Shown here piece by piece: positions 57,516-64,000 of a stretch of DNA of 64,000 nt. The stretch lies in NCBI RefSeq assembly GCF_932526225.1, contig NC_064038.1:17225075-17289074 (forward strand), given 5' to 3'. Numbering within the stretch: position 1 is the stretch's first letter; the number at the start of each line of letters is the position of its first letter. Both the position numbers and the translations under genes were made by a program. The DNA comes from Nematostella vectensis. Lineage: Eukaryota > Cnidaria > Anthozoa > Actiniaria > Edwardsiidae. The notes below the pieces were generated by a model, which saw only the letters and a program-made list of their open reading frames with translations, had not been told where the DNA came from and ran no database searches.

Positions 57516-58368
57516 TCAGTTCATAAGGTTCATTTGGGCGTCGGCCACCACAAACCCGTGACAGTTTACGGTACCCGTGCCGCTCGCCGTGCGTTTTATC
57601 TCGAGGTGCAGACCGTCGCGGGTGTTGACCAATCGGAGACCACCCCCATGGATAGCACTGTCGTCCGTCGTTCAAAGGTCGATTCACAGAGCAAACTTGT
57701 TATCGACATAGAACGACTCGGGGCCGACCACCGGGGCGGCAGGCGCTCCACTGTGCCCCCCCGGGGAGGGGCGGACGAACCGCCTTTTCGCCTCCCTCCA
57801 GAAATCCGTGGGGCCACAAAGAGGAGCAACAGACCACTCATAGACCTTCGCGGCAGGTTGACACTCTCTTTGATTTTGCTGTCTGTCACTTTGCTAATCA
57901 CGAAGGTCTTGTAAAGGTTCACTTGCTCGTAGAAGAACGTTGTGCCGTTTTGGTAGGCGGCGGCTGCAGACCGGGCGAGGTTGTCGTCCCTCAGGCTTTC
58001 GTATTCCAGCTCCAGATTTTTGATGCCATAGGATAATTTGGTAGCATCGCTTCCGACTACTACCTGGTCAACCGTTGCGAACGTGATCTCGAAGAGCAGC
58101 GCCTCGGAGAGCGCCCTGGGTAAAGTACGCCGTGGTCCGTCAGCAGAGAATGGTCTAGCGAGATGGTGTACCTCGCCCCGTGGGCGGCGTTTAGAGCGAT
58201 CTCCTTGGCGTTACTAGTCGCTTTATCGCCAGCCTTGGAGCGAAGCTTGCGCATGTTTTCTGACTGTATGCCCTGCTCCAGGCGATCCTCTCTCTCGACC
58301 TTGGACAGGTAAAGCTCCTCATACGTCTTGAAGACGTCGTAGCGGTTGGTGTCGTTGTACGTCGTCAC
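57516..58368 (-). pseudogene. Major capsid protein (double jelly-roll), truncated and frame-shifted
   Basis: Three overlapping frames carry capsid pieces. The first (58368-58100) has VTTYNDTNRYDVFKTYEEL and ISLDHSLLTDHGVLYP. The second (to about 57690) has NLPRRSMSGLLLLF and ESFYVDNKFAL. The third ends at 57516 with GLRLVNTRDGLHLEIK and VVADAQMNLMN. These match the Polinton capsid pattern as I know it. At under 300 codons it is shorter than usual (about 450-650), and it has no start before the next gene begins at 58389, so its N-part seems lost. Confidence 0.78.
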
Positions 58369-58386
58369 GTATGCATGCTGCGCATA
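58369..58386 (+). promoter_or_regulatory. Shared initiator-like motif before the 58389 gene
   Basis: GTATGCATGCTGCGCATA ends two bases before the ATG at 58389. The same 18 bp, inverted, ends two bases before an ATG at 59276 on the minus strand, and a 13-bp core recurs at 55359-55371 (minus). Confidence 0.55.
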
Positions 58387-58388
58387 AC

Positions 58389-59192
58389 ATGGCCACGCGA
58401 AGCGCAACGCAAACGACCGCTGAAACCTCGTTCATCACAGAGGGTGCAGCGACAAGACTCGGTCTCCAGTCCCTCAGGGAGGAATACCCAGACCTTAACG
58501 AGAATCTGATACGGTTCCAGTCAGACCGGAGGGGAAAGACGCTAATACAGGTTCGCAACCCCGACAAAGGAGGTTGGACTAAACCATGAACACTGTTCAA
58601 CGAGGACGGGGGCGTCCGACAGGACGTTGCAAAGCTGAGAGGCTTCAAGCTGGCGATGGGGTCCGTGGCAGAGATAGACGCGGTCATCCAGGAGAACACA
58701 GAACGAGTCCAAGAGCTGCAAGGTGTGGTAGCCACAGACAGGGAGACCATAGACGACCCTAACACGTCAGAGAGTAGCCGCCAAGAGGCCCGTGAGCGCA
58801 ACGAGGAGAGGCTATCCGAATTTGACGAACTAGAACGCGAAAACCGAGAGCTCGAGAACCAAAAGCCGCTAGGAGCGCGCATCAAAGCCATCTTCAAAAA
58901 GTACGGCTTTACCGTCACCGCTATCGGGTTGGCCGTAGCGACGACGATCGCGGCCATTGTGACGTCGCTCGGCAAGTCGCTCTCCTCCGTGGCCAGAGGG
59001 GTCGGTAACGGTCTTAAGGCTATCGGGAAAAGCTAGGCGAACTTCTCCCTGGGCTAGTAGGCAGCATCGCGAACTTCGTGTTTAAGGCTGCAGGAGAAGC
59101 GGCGAAATTCCTTGGCGAAAATGCGTGGCTGCTCATTCTAGCCGTAGCCGCGTTCTTGGTTCGTCGAATGCAAAGCAATCATCGGAACAAGT
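58389..59192 (+). pseudogene. Putative minor virion protein with membrane-active C-terminus
   Basis: It starts MATRSATQTTAETSFITEGA (ATG 58389). It continues past an in-frame TGA (58587-58589) through an acidic coiled-coil stretch (58680-58860) into amphipathic/hydrophobic segments (KKYGFTVTAIGLAVATTIAA; SSVARGVGNGLKAIGK). After a one-base shift near 59033 it runs on as GELLPGLVGSIANF and ENAWLLILAVAAFLV to a stop near 59192. Polintons and adintoviruses carry a similar protein, compared with adenovirus membrane-lytic minor proteins. That role here is inference. Confidence 0.6.
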
Positions 59193-59276
59193 AATACGCC
59201 GCGGCCACCGCGAGTGTCGACAACCCCGCCTTGAGGGCGGTGTGGTCACTTTTTTCGCCCGGTCCGGCGCAGTCAT
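59177..59276 (-). pseudogene. Tiny membrane protein of the Polinton, one-base indel
   Basis: ATG at 59276 gives MTAPDRAKK, then a run of six A. Shifting frame there continues through DHTALKAGLSTLAVAAAYYL to a stop near 59177. The hydrophobic end resembles a tail anchor. The preceding 18-bp motif supports a gene start. The short size keeps confidence low. Confidence 0.35.
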
Positions 59277-59278
59277 GC

Positions 59279-59296
59279 TATGCGCAGCATGCATAC
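59279..59296 (-). promoter_or_regulatory. Shared initiator-like motif before the 59276 start
   Basis: An exact inverted copy of the 18 bp at 58369-58386 (plus-strand TATGCGCAGCATGCATAC), with the same distance to its ATG. Confidence 0.5.
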
Positions 59297-59399
59297 GTGC
59301 AGAGGGGGCAGGCGCCGCGCCCTCTGCGTGCACCTTCGCAGGGGCGGAAGCCTCGCTTTGCCGCCGGGACGGCACGCGGTCGATCCCAGGATCAGTCAC

Positions 59400-60701
59400 G
59401 TGTTGCACCCTAGGATGCCCACCGGCCATGTTATGAGCACCGACTGGCTTTGTCTCGGTGTTGATCGCGTTTGCGCCGAGCGTCATGGAGTCTGTGGCTT
59501 TCTGCAGCTTATTGTTGTAGCCCACAACGCTTTGCGTGTTTATCACCAGATCGTTCGGCATCAGCCACACTCCTGGTGCGACCGCAAGACTCAGTCTCAC
59601 CTTGGCCTCCTGCACGGCTAGCTGGTACCTTTGCACGCTTTGAGCGATGTTGTTTTCTATGATCGCGTCTTCAAGCAGCTTCGTGAACTCCGCCTGCGCC
59701 TCCATGGCCGGCCCACCGGCCCCCACGATAGAGGAACGGACGTTTACCTGCGCGCCAAGCACTGTGTAGACGAACGCCTCTACCGAGCGATCGAGTCTTC
59801 CTAGCCCTGCTTTTGTCAGCCCCTCACCTTTGGGAGGCGCAAACCAGCTATATTGCACGCCCCCATGGTCGTCGTTGCGTATGTAACCCACCTGCTTCCC
59901 ACTATTGTACGTCCCACCTTCGTCGCTAAACAGATTGAGGTGGCTCGGGTACTCGTCCGCCCCACGGATCACGTGCACGTTGCGATACCCCTCCCCCAGG
60001 TAGAACACAAACACATCGCCTAGCCCGTGGTTCCGCCCGCCTTTCCATCGGAAGTCCGGCTTACGCGGCAAACCAAACTCTATACATAGACGCTCGAAAG
60101 CGGCCTTCTTGTAGGGGTTACTTTTTTGCGTGAACGGGTGTCGCCAGGCAGGGGGCGCCGAGCTCGTAGAGTATCCTCCGGGTGGTAAAGTAGACGTGAA
60201 ACCTTAGAGCCTTAGAAATCCCCTGATGACAGAGGGGAGCGTGGCGAAAGCGGGGTCGGTTAGGGACACCCCGCATCCAGTGGTTGCGCACCAGACCGCA
60301 AAGTTGAGTTGCTGTGGCCAGTACCCATAGGAAGGCTCCGATAGCCACCGGCGAGACTCCTTGGCGGACTTGTGCGTGACTACTGTCTCTTTGAATATGT
60401 CTCGGACCCTAGTCGTGAATGATTAGTCCTCAGCCACGTGTATCTCTAGCTGCGTGAGTAGTGGGGTGATGTCTGAGGCCGTGCTCTCCACGGGGGTCGC
60501 GGGCACGGCGTAGAGCAGCTTTTGCGCGAGGGTCAGAGACCTAGGGAAACCGGTTTTTGCGCGTTTGACTTGTTCGGCTATAGCGTGTTTGATATGTTCG
60601 GCTATAGAGGCTCCCGCCGCAACTGCCGCCTTCTTCGTCTCCTCCTCCTCCCTTCGGGGAATCGCCTCCTCGTTCAGCATCCGCCAGCCTTCCCAATCCA
60701 T
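59400..60701 (-). pseudogene. Penton-like minor capsid protein of the Polinton, broken
   Basis: It starts MDWEGWRMLNEEAIPRREEE (ATG at 60701). It continues in frame past a TAA at 60423-60425 into QQLNFAVWCATTGCGVS. After shifts come RRILYELGAP, AAFERLCIEFGLPRKPDFRW and the open stretch DVFVFYLGEGYRNVHVI onward (60071 to about 59430). The segments and their place beside the capsid fit the Polinton penton protein that closes capsid vertices. The C-terminal end is unclear where small reading frames start. Confidence 0.65.
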
Positions 60702-60731
60702 GCTCAGCCCTATTAAACACGAAGGCGGGCT

Positions 60732-61410
60732 ATGTTCAACACAATGGTGGTCCTACATGCTGTGTTCACCGGAGGCGAACTGACGCTCTTCTTCGAGCAG
60801 CCGATAAGGCGCCCACGCTTCGTGGCGCTCCGGCAGTGCTCGCTGTTTAACAGATGGTATAATCTTGAGCGGGAGCATCAGATAACGACTATATCCGCCC
60901 TCCCGCCCATCGCTACTCTGCCAGCCGGGCACCACACGGCCGAGTCCACCGTGGAAACGATCAACCGCGCTGAAAGCAAGATTCTGACCGCGAAGCTGGA
61001 TCCCCTCTTCGGGAAGATCGTGCTCATGTCCAAAGGCGTTGCGTTCCTGAATGCCGAGCTTTGCGCACTATTTGGCCTAGAGGCTAAAGACGATCAGTTG
61101 GGGGGGGCGGGGCCTCGCACTGCCCTTGGGGGGGGGCCCACTTAAGGTGACTTTGCCGAAAATAGAGGCCCTCTACATCTTCTGCGATATCGTAGACCGC
61201 ACGCAATGCCTCGCCTTAGACAAGCCTTCAAACGTTCTCGCTTGCCTAGAAACCCGCGGGAGGCCGCACGAGATGTCGTCTATGGGCCCGACATCCCCGT
61301 TTGTGTCGCAGCATCTTCCTCTGAGTTTGTCTCGAGTATCCAAATATAGATCAGGGATGACCGCGGTAGACGGGTGGACTTTAAGGGCAAGCCTGTTCGC
61401 CTCGTATTAG
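60732..61410 (+). pseudogene. Conserved Polinton protein of unknown role, frame-shifted
   Basis: ATG at 60732 (MFNTMVVLHAVFTGGELTL) opens a frame to 61145. A G-run near 61130 then shifts it to IEALYIFCDIVDRTQCL, and a later shift plus a TAG gives IRDDRGRRVDFKGKPVRLVL. The C-terminal pattern looks like a protein I associate with other Polintons, function unknown. It is divergent from the penton gene, with start codons 30 bp apart. Confidence 0.55.
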
Positions 61411-61901
61411 AAGTATTAGCGCGCGCCTTTGCCGTTACCCATGCTGTGTCTGTGGCATCCGGCATCGCTGCAGCGGCGCTTTCCAGCGCCGGGGTGGGGG
61501 TCTCTTTGAGTGGGATAGGGGTTCTGATCGGCGGTCCGCTGGCAGGGGTCACTGGGCTGGTCGGTGTCGTGGGCGCGGGCGCGGGGGTAGTCTCTAGGGG
61601 TCTTACGAGCAAGGTGGCTAAACACGAAGACACGATGGTTTTAGCGGAGAGTAAGAAAAACTCCATCATCGAGCTGGTCTCTAAGGCTCTGCAGAACGGG
61701 CATATCTTAGACGAAGAGTTTCGGCTAATACTTCAGGAACAAGAGAGATACTACGCGCTCAAGGCCGGTATCAGAGCTCGACACGGCCTCGCACCGGGTG
61801 AGAAAAAAAGCAGGAGAGGGCCCTCCCAGGAGACACGCGAAAAGATGAAAAAGAGGCTGCGAGAAATTCGCGAGGAGTTCGGGAGCGAGGTGTTCGAGTA
61901 A
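61411..61901 (+). CDS. Hydrophobic Polinton protein with basic helical C-terminus
   Basis: The open frame (continuous from 61374) encodes a long Gly/Ala/Val hydrophobic region (61430-61600), then KVAKHEDTMVLAESKKNSII and EEFRLILQEQERYYALK. It ends with a very basic tail (KKSRRG; EKMKKRLREIREEF). It may have been a separate gene now fused in frame to the previous one. It ends in the TIR. The function is unknown; the basic tail could bind DNA. Confidence 0.55.
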
Positions 61902-62280
61902 AACTCAGGTTTAAACGCCACGCCAGCGGCTTTGAATTTACGGCCGAAAAATGGTTATTCCGCGCTCCGTAGGTTGGCGGCCCATCTCGTTTTCACGGCC
62001 CTAGCACACGTCCCCGACATGTGTTAACCATCGCTAATTACCCACCTACGCGGAGTGCGTTTTGCGTAGACTTACCCATCTACGCGAAGTGGTCCCGACG
62101 TAGATTAATTATTAATCTACGCGAAACGTGTCACCGAAAGCCCCCAGCCTGGAGTGGGGCTGGGAGGCCCGGAGGGGCGATTCGCGCCTCCCACTCGTTT
62201 CAATGAAAGCGGGCTGTGAGGCCCGGAGGGGCGATCCGCGCCCCCCACTAGTTTCTCTGAAATCCCCCAGTCCCCCCCAC
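61896..62280. repeat. Right terminal inverted repeat of the Polinton
   Basis: It starts GAGTAAAACTCAGGTTTAAA and ends CCCCCAGTCCCCCCCAC. The stop codon of the last gene (TAA 61899-61901) lies inside it. Confidence 0.92.
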
Positions 62281-62399
62281 AAATAGGGCGTGAAATTTGA
62301 ATGGCTGTTATTGTGAAATTGAATAGTTCAGCTGTTGCATAACAAGGCTTTGTTCCTGTGGCGGCACGAAGACACTAGCTTGTTAAAATTTGATAGCTA

Positions 62400-63030
62400 A
62401 AGTTGATAGTTTTGAAAAAAATTCTGGACTTTCTGAAACCAATTCAAAAGGATGTAAATAAGAAATTTTATACAGTAACTCCGTGATCAAGAGGGAGGTG
62501 GGGGCTTCGGTTGTTATTGATGAGGTGATTATGCGTTTGTTGTGGCTGTCAATTGTCTGCTTGGTGTTGCTCATGCAGCTATAACTGATTTTGATTGTGT
62601 TCCGGTTGAAGATTTTTCTGAGTTTGTGGTCTTTAGGGAAGTGCTTGTCTATGAGTGAGAGGAATCTGTGGCCGATGTTGGTGCTTGTGTTCTTGCTAAA
62701 AGGGGGGTTGTACCAGATGATGTTGTTGCGCTGGCGGTTCTTGCGTTTGTTTGTGGTGTTTGGTTCGTAGTGCAGCGTGTATTTATATCCACTTTCGTCG
62801 AGTGCTTTCTGGATGATAGTGTAGATAAGCGTTTGTCGATACTGGCAGGTATATTCTTTGTGGTGGTAGGTGGGTGGTTGCTCTCGCGTTGGACGTACTG
62901 TAGTGGGGCGTTCGGTTTGGTGAAAGGCTGGTAGGTGTTGCGGTTCAGGTCGAATGTGACGTCTAGGAAGTTGACTACTCGCTTGTAGAAAACACACAGG
63001 TAGATCAGAGTTTAGAGCAAGCCATAGCAT
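62400..63030 (-). pseudogene. Penelope-like RT fragment next to the Polinton
   Basis: The minus strand carries [16 protein letters not shown] in one frame (62990-62940), then after a shift [36 protein letters not shown] and [16 protein letters not shown]. These are motifs between the palm and the endonuclease in Penelope-like RTs. It is interrupted by a frame change and truncated at both ends. Its 3' part repeats at 51025-51115. Confidence 0.75.
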
Positions 63031-63167
63031 TCAATGATGGACTCTCGTTAAGTACCTTCAATGAGATTAAACACCAAAGATATCTACTGGTCTTTGCCAG
63101 ATATGCCTTCTCAAATATCTAGAAGGTGTCACAAGAGCAAAGGCGAAAGGAAAAACATAGAAACAAA

Positions 63168-63395
63168 TCAACAATTTATTTATTCATTTATTCAGATAAA
63201 TAAAATGATTAAATAAAATAAATATGTAAAAAATGAATAAATAATAAAAATAAAATAAAATAAATAAACAATCAAACAAGTAATAGATTGAATGAATAGA
63301 CAAAAACAAATAGATCAATAAATAAATAAAATAGATAAATGAATAAAGAAATAATTTAATAAATAATTGGATAATTAAACGAATAAATATGTGTG
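63168..63395. repeat. Degenerate AAATAAAT tract
   Basis: About 200 bp of imperfect AAATAAAT/TAAATAAA repeats precede a short GTGCGTGCGTGCGTGCG run. Confidence 0.85.
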
Positions 63396-64000
63396 TGCGT
63401 GCGTGCGTGCGTGTGGAGTTCTCTGTTTGCTATAAAGTAGCACACGCTACGAAGAGCCAAGTGGAGGTCAAGAAATCTAGCATTGAAGATGGTTTTTCAG
63501 CACATTCCACAGTATTTCTTATGGATTGATACCTGCTTGTTGTTTATCTCATTATCTAGAGAGAATTTCATTGTCTGGTGGCCCTGTGTTTTCAGGTTGG
63601 GTCTTGCTGGAACCAATAGCATTCTGAAAATCGATGATTAAGCAAGGGAAAACGTTTACTTGTATACCAGTGAACTCAATTGTATTTGTGGCATCTCGCT
63701 TGAAGATGCCAAGCCTGTACATTGGCCTTAAAAGGGTATCTTATTTGTACAAGGCTTAAATTTCCGAGCTTTCATTTCTTAAAAGAATTCTCTTATTACT
63801 AATTATAATAAAAAAATTAAAAAAATTAAGTTATAATGATAAAAATCTTTTCTGATCTTGTCAGGTCTTGTGGATGAGGTAAGAGACAATCATTTGATGA
63901 GGCAAGTCGGAGTCGAGAAATTAGATTAAGGAGGTGGGACTCGATGCTATGCATGCGCTATCAGTTTACTCTAAAAATGTGTAAATGAATTTCAAACAGA
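63396..64000. other. Terminal stretch without recognised features
   Basis: No exon, repeat or element was recognised apart from the short GTGCGTGC tract at its start. Confidence 0.4.

Larger units (their letters stand above)
51605..62280. mobile_element. Compact Polinton/Maverick-like element, decayed
   Basis: A 10.7 kb unit is bounded by inverted repeats of about 372 and 385 bp. AAATAG lies at both outer edges (51599-51604 and 62281-62286), a candidate 6-bp target duplication; the left tip looks a few bases short. It is markedly richer in GC than the surroundings. It encodes a retroviral-type integrase, A32-like ATPase, double-jelly-roll capsid, penton-like protein, HNH nuclease and helicase, a Polinton set. 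Many frames are broken by stops and shifts, so this copy is not intact. Typical Polintons are 15-20 kb. Confidence 0.9.

Noticed and set aside
62668-62934. An 88-codon plus-strand ORF with a hydrophobic stretch
   Set aside because: It is antisense to the Penelope-like RT motifs on the minus strand.

Overview
The window is eukaryotic, from an invertebrate animal. One split gene with GT-AG introns runs through the first 36 kb. The introns and intergenic DNA are full of minisatellites, DNA transposons, Gypsy, LINE and Penelope-like retroelements. A Polinton-like element closes the window. The mix of Penelope-like elements, a Polinton whose small proteins look like those I associate with cnidarian copies, and dense minisatellites suggests an anthozoan cnidarian such as a sea anemone. 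That species call is inference only.

Positions 1242-36020 (+) hold a long-tailed class I myosin of the Myo1e/f type. I traced 32 exons with consistent splice phases: a start-codon-only first exon, the motor, one IQ motif, the TH1 membrane-binding tail, a Pro/basic TH2 region and a C-terminal SH3. The summed coding length is 6138 nt (2045 codons plus stop). A single 2880-nt exon (31526-34405) inserts 960 residues between TH2 and SH3. It is symmetric (phase 2/2), so skipping it would give an ordinary 1085-residue Myo1e/f.

The introns carry a MITE (2382-2746), about a dozen minisatellites, a 5.6 kb Gypsy LTR element with 141-bp LTRs and a 5-bp target duplication (8059-13653, itself holding a LINE fragment), a 1.9 kb TIR transposon (14215-16117) and a second LINE relic (17380-19018). 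Two minisatellites have amplified splice sites of the gene. One copies an exon end plus its 5' splice site about 54 times (19185-20740). The other copies a 3' splice site plus the exon start about 64 times (21985-25146).

Positions 36-51 kb are intergenic. They hold more minisatellites, a Penelope-like element in head-to-head arrangement with GIY-YIG endonuclease and hammerhead-ribozyme-like ends (37267-39310), a foldback repeat (40893-42121), a 2.5 kb array of 39-bp units, and weak hints of the 5' end of another gene (47363-50614).

Positions 51605-62280 are a compact, decayed, GC-rich Polinton/Maverick-like element with TIRs of about 370-385 bp. It has a retroviral-type integrase, an A32-like packaging ATPase, major capsid and penton-like proteins, a putative membrane-active minor virion protein and several small membrane proteins. 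Instead of the long protein-primed DNA polymerase usual in Polintons, it carries a short polymerase-like module in line with an SF1 helicase and an HNH nuclease. No cysteine protease was found. Penelope-like fragments, one with a canonical hammerhead ribozyme fold, flank it on both sides.
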